From Neocallimastix lanati (nom. inval.) (Eukaryota > Neocallimastigomycota > Neocallimastigomycetes > Neocallimastigales > Neocallimastigaceae): DNA of 59,842 nucleotides. Location: assembly GCA_016946835.1 (NCBI GenBank), contig JACVTC010000284.1:1-59842 (forward strand), in the 5' to 3' direction. Under the pieces are notes generated by a model, which searched no databases, was not told the origin of the DNA, and was given only the letters and a program-made list of their open reading frames with translations. Positions 1 to 11,377 of this stretch are shown piece after piece. Position 1 is the stretch's first letter, and each line of letters begins with the position of its first letter. The translations under genes were made by a program, and so were the position numbers.

Positions 1-574
1 TATTGCTTTGATAGTTTGGTGTATGATGAGAGATGAAGTCTATGGGCAAAAACACTATGGGAATAAAGATAAAAACGTAATTAAAACGTTATAAAACCAC
101 ATCTAATACAATATCTTTTAAATTTTATATTTAAAACTATTTAAAATTCTTTCTTTTGAATCTTCATCATAATCGTCTGGTTTTTAAATAAAATTCAACT
201 ACACTTAACTCTGTTTTATTATGAGTTATATTATATAACTCTTTCAAACCATTAATCGTATCATCGCCCTGCAAGGTTTATGAAAATAACTCAAAGCTGA
301 TTGAGTGACCGGTTCTCCAATTGACTGAGCCGCCAGAATTCCAACATGAGTATTTGCTGCCACTTTATGTGAATTAATATGATTTATAACTATTTTAACA
401 AATTCATCGGGTTTAAAATTTGGCGATTTCCTTTTTTGTTCAAGAAATTTTCTAATTTTTTTGAAGTAAATTTTTAATGTATACTTGAAAATGAATAATC
501 TCATTAGAAAATGGATTAGATATTTTATTACAAATATAATTAATGTCTGATTCAGAAAAATATTCTTTAGTCAT
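1..574 (-). pseudogene. RNA polymerase largest subunit, C-terminal piece (RPB1-C, archaeal A''-like), broken
   Basis: This is the catalytic-core C-terminal part of a multisubunit RNA polymerase largest subunit. At about 300-350 the minus strand encodes VGILAAQSIGEPVTQ, the signature at the trigger-loop base of RPB1, followed by SYFH, the equivalent of the family's TFH. An ATG at 574-572 starts a coding-like N-terminus, and in-frame stops lie immediately upstream (TAA, AAA, TAA, then ATG), so it begins as its own gene. The reading frame changes near 450 (in a run of seven A), near 270-285 (before GDDTINGLKELYN) and near 185. It changes again before about 110, and an in-frame TAA lies near 90. 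Similarity-like coding continues to the window edge, so the 3' end is outside. The N-terminal part of the same subunit is at 12041-14200 on the same strand. The identity is firm. Whether the breaks are biological or assembly errors is not known. Confidence 0.8.
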
Positions 575-1018
575 TTATTTTTAAATAATTTTATTAATTT
601 TGGTTTATGAAAACGAATATATTATTATCATTTTATTTAAGAAATATAAATGTAAATAAAATTTTTACATCTATATAATAAATTTTTTTTTTTTGTATAT
701 AATTAAATTATTATGTTAAAATTAAAATAAAGAAAACAATAAATAAATTTAATTCATTACATGGATTAAAGAAATCAATAAAATTAGTTGATTTGATGAA
801 ATATTTTTTTTTTTTTTTGTTTTAAAAAATATAAACTAAATATATATATATACATCATAAATTTTTAAATATAAAAATAATAAAAAATCAATATATAAAA
901 CATAATTTTTAAATATATAAATAATAAAAAATATATATATATAAATTATATATAAATATATAAATTTAAACAATAATAATCTATAAATAATGAGGATGTT
1001 TCTGAACAAAAACGAAAC
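575..1018. other. AT-rich spacer between viral-type genes
   Basis: Almost pure A/T with T and A runs and (TA)n stretches. I see no coding frame and no RNA gene. It would hold the promoter of the RPB1 C-terminal piece and the 3' end of the gene at 1019-3225, but no motif stands out above the base composition. Confidence 0.6.
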
Positions 1019-3225
1019 TTAATATATCATATAGTCAGAATTATTTTTATTTTGTATAATTATTGAACCATCAATATTTCTATTTAATAATAAATATGGT
1101 TTATTTTTCATCCCAGGTTTAAAAGGAATAAATTTTGCTTTGCATGGATAATATTTATTATTTGACCATACACCATATACAATTATATTATTGTTTTCTT
1201 CATTATCTTTTGATGTATTATAGTAATGATATGCACTTATATCTTTAACATGGTCATACAAATCAGATAATTCTGGTAATAAGGATTCCAATTGACTTGA
1301 AGAGATGATAGATACTTCAGGAATTATATTTGAATAAAACGAATACCACAAATAGCAATTTGTTTTTTCTATGCGTTCCTCAGCGATAAGAATAACGTGG
1401 TCATCTTCCTGTACGAATTGTTTAACACAATTTTGTAAATCGTTATTATCGATAATTGATATGTTATTTTTAGAATATAAGGAAAAGATTGCTTTGACTA
1501 AAGGATCGTCCTTATAAAATAATTTAGATGATGAGGAAATAATAAATTCATATCTGTAATTTGATACTGTATATAATTTAGTAGTATTGAGCATGATGAC
1601 AAGGAAAGAAAAAGAAGAATTATAATTATACAAATAATTAGAAACGGCATAAGGATAAACCTCTGAATTATCATCAACGGAAAAGGCTAAAATATTTATT
1701 TTCTTGGCGTCTATGTTTTCATTTTCAAAATATCTTGAATTATTAATCCTATTCTTCACTGAATTTATAAAATTCTCTTTCGAGGGAATTCCAATATAGG
1801 AATGACATTTAGGACACCTTTTGAATTCAATTAGCGAGTCAACAATATCAAAATGGACTCTATATAACATTGATAGTTCAAATCCATATGGCACAAATAA
1901 TGTTGGAGGCAAGATGCCTTTACTATTTTCATCAAGATGAGAAGAAAGGTTAGAATATTCTACGTTCTTTTTATTGCTAGCATTTCGAATTACTTTAACA
2001 CATTTGGGTACTTTCCCTTCTTTATTAAAAGTTTTATTTGTAGTTAGATTAATAGTATATCCAGAATTTAAAGGAGCCATATAATAATTCTCTTTCCACT
2101 GGACATATCGTATGCAATTTCTATCGCAGTACTCTTTGTCAGCAATAACCGGTAAAACTTTGTCTTTATTGTTGAAATATCGAGTATAATAATTACCAAA
2201 TAATTTATTATAATTTATCTTTATTGGAATGTTAAAGTAGAGATCGCTTCCGATCATGACCTCATTGTGAAAATCGATATAAAGAAAATATAAATATTTG
2301 ACTATTATTTTGATCGTTGAATACATATACCATTGTACCTCTTGAAATTGGATAGTTTCATTAAAAGTTTTCCATTTATTATATAAATTCATAACGAAAG
2401 ATGTTTTATATATATCAAGAGTATAAATTACCTTTTCAGCTAAAGACATTACATTAATACTTTCATTCGTATATATATTGAAGAATAGATTGTATTTGAG
2501 AAGCATCATATCAAATAATTGAAAATTTATACTGATAGGGTAGTTAAACGTTACTTTTAAGGGATCACATTCAATAAAAACATCATCAGGAGAAATATTA
2601 AAGAAAGGTAAAATTTTCAAAACGATATCATACGACTCTTTTACGGTAAAAGTTATTTTACTTTCAGTTATCAATATATTATCATGGCATAATTTTATAA
2701 GGATATAATTTTCATTACTTTCAATACTTTTTGAAATTGAATTATCATCATTCATTAGTACTTGTTCATAAAGATATGTTTTATTGAAATAATCATTATA
2801 ATAGTGTAAGTTATACTTTCTATATTACAAATAATATATTGTGCAGTTTCTGATAAATCTAATTTTATCAACTCCTCATAAACTATTTTAAAGCGTTGAA
2901 TTGGAATATCAATAGAGACATAAAACAAAGTTTTAGTTGTATCATTCAAGTAATATTTATGTTTTATATGTTTATTGTTAACAATACTTTCTAATCTATC
3001 AATTAACATAAACATTATTTTGTGTTGATAATCAATATTACTAATATCTGTATCTTTATTATCGTTACATTTAACGATATATCTATCTTTTGATAACTGA
3101 TTACAATCAATGATATTTATACCCTCGAAAAAAGAATAAATTTTACCATTTATATGTATTTCCAATTGTAGAGGAACAGAATGATAATTTACTAAAATAC
3201 TACGGATAAGATTAATAACATTCAT
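1019..3225 (-). pseudogene. Unrecognised viral-type protein of about 735 residues, one frameshift
   Basis: Two minus-strand reading frames, 3225-2755 (156 aa) and 2755-1019 (578 aa), abut by one base. The tail of the first frame (after about 2824) is hydrophobic and unlike protein, while the frame of the second continues upstream as convincing coding sequence (KYNLHYYNDYFNKTYLYEQ) to about 2822. They therefore look like one gene with a single frameshift near 2800-2825. The C-terminal half carries a CPKCHSYIG zinc-binding pair and another Cys pair (CDRNC). I do not recognise the family. Its position among transcription genes of a giant-virus-like segment suggests a viral core or transcription-related protein, but nothing in the sequence proves this. 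No signal peptide or membrane span is apparent. Confidence 0.6.
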
Positions 3226-3773
3226 AGTTTTTTATACTCAATATGAAAATATAATTTTTACCTATAAAAAAAATAATAATATTTCTTGTTAATATTTTAA
3301 ATCGTACCTAGAGTAAATTTTTTATCATTTTAAAAATCAACTATGAATTATTATATTTAAATAGATATATATTTATTATTATTTTTTTTTTTTTTTTGTG
3401 TCGAATTTTTTATTTTTGATTTTTTTTTATTTCATTACTAAATTTGACAAGGCTATTTTTATTTTTTTAAGTACTACAAATATTTTAGAAAAATTTTTAT
3501 AATATTTTTTTTTTCTAAAATGAATTTTAAAAAATTTAAAAATTTGTTAAAATCTAAATCAAATTTATAACTAAATTTTGGAGAAAAAAAATTAGGAAAT
3601 ATTCTTTTTAAAAACTTTAAATAGATATAACAAATAAATAATAGAAAGTAAATTAATGAATTAAATATATAAATAAATAAATAAATAAAAATAAATAAAT
3701 AAAAATAAATAAATAAAAATAAATAAATTAATTTAAATAGATTAAAAATTAATAATTAAAAAATTAATATAAT
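3226..3773. repeat. AT-rich spacer with (AAAT)n-type tandem repeat
   Basis: Non-coding A/T sequence between two divergently transcribed genes. At about 3665-3730 there is an imperfect array of AAAT/AAATAAATAAAAAT units just upstream of the zinc-ribbon gene. I see no other feature. Both flanking genes would have promoters here. Confidence 0.6.
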
Positions 3774-4025
3774 ATGGATAATATTTCGATGAAAGCATTG
3801 GATAAATTTTTTAAAGAATCGTCCTTATTTAGTGAAGATAGGTTAAGAGAGAAAAATAAATTACCAGTATTAGATGATGAAAATAAGGAAATAAAAAAAA
3901 ATTCTATATGTTGTAAACGATGTAATAATAATAAATATATTGAGTTGAGACGTTTACAAATTCGTAGATGTGATGAAGAGGCCACTATAGTATATTATTG
4001 TTCAAACTGTAAAAGAGTTATTTAA
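3774..4025 (+). CDS. TFIIS/RPB9-type zinc-ribbon protein (83 aa)
   Basis: The C-terminal half is a four-cysteine zinc ribbon: CKRC at about residues 48-51 and CSNC at about 76-79. The segment between them (RRLQIRRCDEEATIVYY) has the layout of the Q-x-R-S-x-D-E hairpin of TFIIS and RPB9 C-ribbons. An acidic pair is kept at the tip, the position where TFIIS residues stimulate transcript cleavage. The 45 residues before the ribbon are charged and contain no second ribbon, so it is shorter than typical RPB9 (two ribbons) and much shorter than TFIIS. Giant viruses and asfarviruses encode both relatives. It is intact, starts at an ATG with in-frame stops upstream, and lies between other transcription genes. 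I cannot decide between an RPB9-like subunit and a minimal TFIIS-like factor. Confidence 0.75.
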   Translation: MDNISMKALDKFFKESSLFSEDRLREKNKLPVLDDENKEIKKNSICCKRCNNNKYIELRRLQIRRCDEEATIVYYCSNCKRVI

Positions 4026-4613
4026 AACTTTTATTTAGTTTATAATTTTTTAATAATACTTAGATTTAAATTATTTATGAATTTTAAATATTTAATAAAT
4101 GTTATTTAAATATAATTCATTATATATATATCCAATTAAAAATATGGAATTTTATGTTCAATTTAACTTTTATAAAATATTAAAATTATAGTTTTGGTTT
4201 AAAAAAAAATATGAATAATTTTAATTTTTACATAAATTATTTTTTTTTTTTTTGAAATTATTATCCAATATTATAATATTTCTAATTAATTATAAATATT
4301 CTTTCATATGAAATGAAATGAATTTAATATAAAAAATTATGTATATTATAATATTAATTTGTAAATATTTAAATTTTTTTTTTAAAAAATAATAAAAAGT
4401 AATAATAAAATTAGTGGTTTATAGTGATTAGGGGCTTATACAAAAAAAGAAAAAAAAATTGACATAAATAATATATTTTAACCATTTCCTAATTTGTTTA
4501 AAATGAAAAATTAAATTATAAATTTAATAGTAAATTACTCATTAACGTATATAAATTTAATTGAAATTTTTTAAATACAATAATTAATGTATTAAAAAGT
4601 ATTAAAATTTAAA
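4026..4613. other. AT-rich spacer, no gene seen
   Basis: Homopolymer-rich A/T sequence. One AAAATTGA string (around 4453-4461) resembles the mimivirus early promoter, but it lies about 150 bases upstream of the next start and such strings are expected by chance here. Nothing else is supported. Confidence 0.5.
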
Positions 4614-5469
4614 ATGCATAAAAAGAATTTTAAAAGTTCGGAACAACTTGTCAAGTCGATAAACTCTTCTAATAAATCTAGTACTTCAAGAATGGATTAT
4701 TATAATCGTATCTTATCATCATCATGCAGTACAGATATGATATTTCAAAGAATGATATCTACTATAAATTTTAAGGAAGTTGTACCTTTACCTAAAAATA
4801 ATAGTATGTTTCGATTTGTTATCAAATGTTTCAATAATACCAATAATGTAATTTTAGGACCTTTAAAAATTAGTTCTGGTATTACGTTAACGGATTTACC
4901 CTCTTTATCTATTCCAATGTCTCATTACCATCTTAATAAAAACAATTTTGTACAAGATAATTTTATTCATCGAATTTCCGAAAACGAAACTGAACCAATG
5001 AAAAAATTTATTTATTGAACGACTTCGATTTATCGATTCTCGTATGCAAATGCTAATTTCGGATTATATTAGACATATCGATGAATCTTCTCCTATTTAT
5101 TACATGTTAAAAAAAAATAATGTAAAATTTAATCAAAATTGGATCTTTACTGGTATTATAAATAAAGGAAATAATAATACCGAATATATTAATATTCGCT
5201 ACTTTAAAGATTCATTTAAAGGCAAAAAAAAGATTGGTACTAATGTTTATTGTGGAGATGATTATTTGGATGAGATGGCAGATCTTCTTTCTAGAGACAC
5301 GTTTTGTTATATTAATGGAAATATTTATCCATTGATAAAAGTAAATTATATTATTATTAATGAACGTATTGTTAATAATATACCAATGGTCAATTTTACA
5401 TGTAAAGCTTACTTTGTAGATATAAACTTTATACCAAATTCAATTCATTGTAGTACTAAAAGATTATAA
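4614..5469 (+). pseudogene. Unrecognised viral-type protein of about 285 residues, broken by a 4-bp tandem duplication
   Basis: The first frame (4614-5018) and second frame (5044-5469) read as one protein. The second frame remains coding-like upstream of its first ATG back to about 5010. The join is at 5007-5015, where the sequence reads TTTATTTA. A single extra copy of this 4-base unit accounts for the frame change. The protein is Asn/Ile-rich. The N-terminal 25 residues are Ser/Lys-rich and likely disordered, and the remainder looks globular (NWIFTGIINKGN, NVYCGDDYLDEMADLL). No catalytic motif, signal peptide or membrane segment is apparent, and I do not recognise the family. It sits between a zinc-ribbon protein and a transcription helicase in the giant-virus-like segment. 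Confidence 0.6.
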
Positions 5470-6142
5470 ATATATATATATATGTTTATAGTAAAAATTT
5501 GACAATTTTAATGTTATAATTTCATTTAAATATACTTTAGTAATAACATAATTTAAATTATTAATAATAATAATATAAATTTATTTAATAATAATGTAAT
5601 ATAACAATAAAATATAATATAAAATAATATAGTATATTTATTTAATAAAATAACATTATATATATAGTTATATATAAAATTATATTTAAACATGTAATGA
5701 ATAACGATATATAATAATAATTACATTAAATATATTTGGATATTAATTTTTTTAAAAAAATATATATATATTTTTCAATGTACAGATAAATATATTTATT
5801 TTTTTTTCTATTTATTTAAAAAAAAAAAAAAAAAAAAAGTAAAAAGGAATATAAAATTATCAATTAATTTTTATTTTTAAAAAAATACTATATATAATAT
5901 AAAATATTTACATTTAATTTTTCAAATATAATAATAATAATAATAATAATCTCTTATATAATTAATATTTAATATTTAATTTTAATATACTATTTATTCA
6001 TATACCTATATATAAAATTTTAATTTAAAATTTTTTTTATTTTTGTAATTATTTATATATTATTATTTTAATTTATATAAAATTTATTTACAATATATAT
6101 ATTAATTATACTAAAAATAATGATAATTAAATGTTTATTCAT
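5470..6142. other. AT-rich convergent spacer
   Basis: Spacer between the 3' ends of two convergent genes, made of A/T runs including about 20 A at 5818-5838 and an (ATA)n stretch near 5930-5950. No coding frame is seen. Confidence 0.6.
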
Positions 6143-6560
6143 TTATAAAATAATAATAAGATCATAATCAAATAAATATTTTTTCCATAATTCTATCATT
6201 TCCTTTCTAGTTTTTTTCATTGTTTTTGAAAATGATATCAATAATTCATGCAACAAAAAAGCTTGATGTGGTCTTTCATTACAATATTTAGGAATATCGT
6301 TTTGAGTGACAACGCTTAAAATATGTTTTTTAATTTCTTTATATTTATCTTTATTGTTTTCTTCTTTATAAATTTTTTCCATTTTTTCTATAGAAATTTC
6401 TTGAGAGTTTGGAATACAAATAGATGACAATTTTTTTTCCATATCGTCATAACAAATTGAATAGATGAGCTTTTCCAAAAGTTCTTGTTTTATATAAAAA
6501 GATTCAATATTACGACCACGATTAACTTCACGAAAATTAATAGAACCCGAATCTGAAATT

Positions 6561-6612
6561 GAACGTTTTGAAGTAGAACGTTTTGAAGTAGAACGTTTTG
6601 AAGTAGAACGTT
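6561..6612 (-). repeat. 15-bp coding tandem repeat (KRSTS) in the helicase C-terminal region
   Basis: About three and a half units of a 15-base repeat encode Lys-Arg-Ser-Thr-Ser. The units are identical at DNA level in the visible copies, pointing to recent slippage. The segment is strongly basic. Confidence 0.85.
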
Positions 6613-8569
6613 TCTGTTTTTTAAAATTAAAATTTAAATTTTTTTTCAAATCGCAATATCTTAAAGTTAAATCATTACATAACATATAGACATATTTATA
6701 ACGATCTTTTGTTCGATTTCCTTCTTCAGTACTATAATGATCATCCATTTGTTTTGAGATATTCTCTGAATTAAGCTCTTCATTTACCAACTTCCATTCT
6801 CGAAGATTAAAATCTGCATAAATAATATTAGTACTAAAATCATTCACTGACTTTTTTTTATTACTAGCATAAGATGTAGTTTTAATAGTTGAAAAATACG
6901 ATATATAAATGAAATTATCGATTTTTTTCCAATAAGGATAAAATAATTTAGTGATATTGAATAAATTTTGACGTAGAGCATATCTTAATATAAACAATTT
7001 TTCAGTATGAGAATATTTAATAATTTGATTATATGCTTCTCTGGTCATATCAGCATTTTGTAATTTATTGTTTAAAGACACTATTTCCTCGCTTTTAATA
7101 TCAACCTCTATGTGAATAAAGTTGGATGACTGTTCGTTCATTTGTCCACTTCTATTATTATTATAAAATGGAAGATTTTGGCGAATTAATTTTTCAAAAT
7201 AAGCATTCCTATAATTTAAACGACAATTGGATATAATTTTACGATAAATCATTCCGTCAGAATATCTTAAAATACCACCAGCTATCACAATATTATTACT
7301 ATTTATATATTCTATTAATTTTGGTAAAACGAATAGATTAATGACAGGAATTCTATCCATAAGATCCATAATTCTAATACAATGGTTCTCTGAAAAGAAT
7401 GGTCTTAACTTTTTATTTATTTCGATCATACATAATGGTAAAAGTTTATCTAAGTATACTGAAGAATAATGTAAATATGGAACGATACTTGTATTGCCAA
7501 TTATCTCATTTCCATTAATATCTTTGAATGTAGAAGTCTCTCCATGAATATTAGCATCTATAGCTCTACTAGTATTGGTCATTGCTCTACTTTCACTCAG
7601 GCTTGATTCAATATCAAAAGGTTTATTCTGTTCTTTAGTAGAGAAACCGTTAGTGTTTTGAGAATCATTTAAGTTAAAAGGAGCATGAATCAAAAATTCT
7701 ATAGAAGCATTTTTTAATGCTTGATTAAATTTTAACGCATCTTTATATTTATTTTCACATAAAATATACTTGCGATAGTCCACACTATACTGATATGAAT
7801 CGGAACACTCTACTTCGTCATCACATGCCATGTACAAATAAACATTTACGAATCGTTGATTTTCAGGAAGAGAATCATGTGAACCAACGCGTCGAATACG
7901 GCCAATAATTTGATTTATTTTCTCATAATTCCAATGCGGTGTTAATACGTGTAATTGTCGGACATTCATAATATCAACACTTTCCGATACTATGTCACTT
8001 CCTAGAAGAACCTTTATCTTTGATCCATTTTGATTACTTGAATCATTAAATATATCTAAACTCTCCATCATATTTGGACAGAGCTTTTTATCTCCAGTAA
8101 TAAATGTAAAATTCCAAAATTTATCATCTCTTTCTTTTCGAATTTCCTTTAGTTCAGCGAATTCGTTATCATCATCAACATCACCATCATGAAAAGAAGA
8201 AAAATGATGAGGAAGAAAACGATTGATCCCTTTGCCTTTCCTATCCACTTTACTTTCTAAATTGGAAAAATTTGATGTCTCATCATTATGACGGCTATTA
8301 GATGATATTTTATTATATACATAATGATATCCCATAGCACAAAGTATCGCGGAAAAGTAATAAATACCAACTTGCTCAATGATACTGCAATAGATAAATA
8401 CAGGTCCGTCTGGATTTTCCTTTTTATTTATTTCGTTAAGACAATGATACAATTTACAACAATAATTTTTAATATCCTTGGATTGTTGCGTTATAATATC
8501 TTGTAAAAGAGGGTTACTATGAATAATCTTATCATTACTAAATTGGTATTCTGATAATTCCGATTTAAC

Positions 8570-8705
8570 TTTGGATTTTGATCTTTTTTTTGCATCATTC
8601 GATTTACCTTTTGCTTTTGATCCCTTTTTGGTATCATTCGATTTTCCTTTTGCTTTTGATCCCTTTTTGGTATCATTCGATTTACCTTTTGCTTTTGATC
8701 CTTTA
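8570..8705 (-). repeat. 39-bp coding tandem repeat (Lys-rich 13-mer) inside the helicase
   Basis: About three and a half copies of a 39-base unit encode KGSKAKGKSNDTK-like 13-mers. The array lies between the DEVH-side and motif V/VI-side helicase halves. It is basic and probably disordered, an unusual insertion between RecA-like lobes. Confidence 0.85.
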
Positions 8706-9691
8706 TTAGTATCTTGTATTAAATTATCATCAATTTGTAAATGAAGAACACCAAGTGTTGCTTTCACATAATTGATTCCCATATTATTCTTCTCTTGAGG
8801 TTCCTTTAGGATATTTCGATAATTTTGAAGTTGAACTCCTTGCATAGGTACTTTTACTATTTTGTAACGTTCAATACCTGGTATATATGACCCCATATAA
8901 TTCACGGTCGTGTTTGGTGGATTTAATCCATAATAAGACAGGTGACCAAGCATTTCTTCTTTCAGTTTTTCAGGGGTTAAAAATGAAGTGAAATTCAAAT
9001 TTGGTTTAATTAATTTAACTAGATCTGTTATTTCATTTGCATTATCAAAAATCGGAGTTGCAGACATAAATATAATTCGACCTTTATTAATATGATTTAA
9101 AAGTGAACTTAAATTATTATAGATAAACTTTTTTTTGGTAGGGTTACGAAAATGATGAACTTCATCAATAATAATTAATCTTTCATCATAAAAAGAAAAA
9201 GAATTAGATGTTGTCTGTTGGTGGTCACTTTTGTTGTCATTACCATCGGTGTCAGTGTTATTATCATTAATGTTTTTGATATCATTACAGAATGTTATAT
9301 AAGTGCGAAATTCAATATACTTTTTAATAAATTCTTTATAATCTTTAACGTTCGGTAAGTGTGGATAATATTCAAAAGTATAATCATACCAAGTCTTTAC
9401 ACGTTTGGTAAATTCCGTAATAGCTTCCTTACCTTTTACAAGAATAATACAAGGTTTCTTATAAACATTTATGAATTTTAATGCAATCCATAATGCGGTG
9501 AATGATTTCCCAGTTCCTGGTGAATGATAAATTAGAAATCGGTTGACCACTTCATTTTCCGGTGACATATACCTTACGGGTAATATTTGGTATCTTTTCA
9601 TATGTACATTTTCTTCTATCAACGGATTATTCGTATAAATCTCCGTAAATTCTCTTAAAGTATGTTAGTTATTAATATCCGGATATGTCAT

Positions 9692-10522
9692 TTATAGTTC
9701 TATCTATCCTCAATACAAATTTATTTAACTCTATTATTTTTGTAAATAAATTAAAGAGAAAAAAAAAATAAAACAAAAAGGAAAAATTAATATATATTTA
9801 TATAATGTAAAATAAATATAATTACTAATAAAGTAATTAAACTACTTAACAAATTAAATTAAATAATTGTAAAATAATAATTTATTTACTACATCAATAA
9901 TACTTTATTCAAAATTAAAATTATACTAATTTTTATGTAATATATCAAAAAATGTATTACTCTTTTAACTTTTATATTTTTTTTTTTTTTAATAAATTTA
10001 TAAAATATAAACCTTAATATTTGTTTATAAATGTATTAAATATTATACTTTTTAAATCATTTTATAAATATATTTTCAATGTACTAATAATATATTTAAT
10101 TTATTAAAATTTTTTCTTTTAATTTTATTGGTATATGAATGAATAATATATGCTATTGAAAATTGATAAATTATTACATTATCTGTCCAACTATAAAAAA
10201 AATATATATATAATATAAATTTACTAATATTTAAAATTCAACTATCCCAAAAAATAAATTAAAAGGTATAAAATTTTAAATTTTAGATCAAGATTAAATT
10301 TTAAAAATTTTATTTTTTTTAGATCTACTTTAAACTTTAAAAATTTTATTTAATTTATATGAGAAAACTCTTTCAAATGATAAATGTCATTTATAAAAGA
10401 AGTTAAATAAATACTTTTAGAATTACTTACATTATTATTTTTATAAATTTAATATATTTTAATTTTAAATTTTATTTTTTACTTTTAATAAGGTTTATAT
10501 TATTCTATTTAAATTTGTAATA
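9692..10522. other. AT-rich divergent spacer
   Basis: A/T-dominated sequence between the divergent helicase and the plus-strand gene at 10523. Promoters of both should lie here. I see no conserved box, ORF or RNA. Confidence 0.55.
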
Positions 10523-11377
10523 ATGGAAAATTTAACAAATTATTATAACGGAGTGATCGAAATATTATGTAGTAAATCTGTCCAAGTCTTCAATAATAAT
10601 TATAACCTTAATATAAATAAACATAATATTTTAAATAATTTAACTAAGGAAGATGATATCCAATCATCAATTCACGAAATGGCCAAACTTAGTTTGAATA
10701 ATACTTGTATTGGATTAAAAAGAAATAAAACCACTTGTAATAATAAAGTAATTCCGGGACATATGTATTGTGGAGTTCATGTTCGTTCAGAAGGGAAACT
10801 ACCATTAAATCAATATATCAGTAATGTTGCTACCACTCTTAAATATGGACATCCGGCAGTGGTTGTTTCCCTAGGTAATAATTGGATATTTCAAAAGGAC
10901 AGTCAAAACAACGATATAAGAAAAAATGAACCTAAGTCTACTAAATGGCCATTAAGTGTTGATATGGTTGACAAATCATTACATTCTTATATTTTATTTT
11001 TCGATGAATTTAAAAGTTATTTTGGTGCTGGAATACTTGTTATTCAATATTGCTCCACCGAAAAAAATAAAAAGCAAAACAGTTATTTTATGGAAACTCA
11101 TTATGTTGAAGTCAGTAGATATGGAGAAGAATTACAACCCGAGTATTACATTAAAATGATGTTCAAGTCTATTGCTTTGATTAAGGAAAAACCTATTTTT
11201 AGTAAAATCAAGGAATTTCTCTCTGGTATTAATGAAATTAACAAACGCAATAGTGATATTATTGAAAATAATCCGGTAGTAATATACAATAAAATAAATA
11301 AAATTATTAATGATCATTATAATACTTTTTACTACAATTCAAAATCTTATATAACTTTGAATATTAATTCTGAATAA
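10523..11377 (+). CDS. Unrecognised 284-aa protein with a C-x9-C-x9-YC-x2-H mini zinc motif
   Basis: An intact frame from the first ATG. Around residues 62-87 it has Cys, then Cys ten residues later, then YCGVH (CIGLKRNKTTC...MYCGVH). This resembles the short Cys/Cys/Cys/His motif common in giant-virus and large-phage proteins of unknown role, often with basic residues after the first Cys. The following region is globular and Tyr/Lys-rich, with HYVEVSRYGEELQPEYYIKMMF and a helical C-terminus. No enzyme motif, signal peptide or membrane segment is visible. It lies between the helicase and the polymerase subunit in the viral-like block. The family is unknown to me and the zinc binding is inferred from spacing. 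Confidence 0.65.
   Translation: MENLTNYYNGVIEILCSKSVQVFNNNYNLNINKHNILNNLTKEDDIQSSIHEMAKLSLNNTCIGLKRNKTTCNNKVIPGHMYCGVHVRSEGKLPLNQYISNVATTLKYGHPAVVVSLGNNWIFQKDSQNNDIRKNEPKSTKWPLSVDMVDKSLHSYILFFDEFKSYFGAGILVIQYCSTEKNKKQNSYFMETHYVEVSRYGEELQPEYYIKMMFKSIALIKEKPIFSKIKEFLSGINEINKRNSDIIENNPVVIYNKINKIINDHYNTFYYNSKSYITLNINSE

Larger units (their letters stand above)
6143..9691 (-). pseudogene. VETF/D6-D11-type superfamily 2 transcription helicase, stop at codon 9
   Basis: A DNA-dependent ATPase/helicase of the poxvirus D6/D11 and asfarvirus early-transcription-factor group. Motifs counted from the ATG at 9691: Walker A SPGTGKS (about residues 57-63), IIDEVHHF (DEVH box, about 173-180), motif III SATP (about 208) and the motif VI-like GRIRRVGSH (about 597-605). 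In the family it drives promoter engagement or transcript release for the viral RNA polymerase in cytoplasmic factories. The total length of about 1180 residues fits the large asfarvirus-type member. The ATG at 9691-9689 is followed by eight codons and then an in-frame TAA at 9667-9665. The frame is open for the remaining 1170 codons, with the next ATG at 9601, just before the Walker A motif. Two low-complexity inserts are present: a 13-residue Lys/Ser repeat (about 8570-8705) and a KRSTS repeat (6561-6612). Confidence 0.8.

Noticed and set aside
4450-4465. AAAATTGA string resembling the mimivirus early promoter upstream of the gene at 4614
   Set aside because: It lies about 150 bases upstream, is not found before the other viral-type genes, and is expected by chance in this A/T-rich sequence.
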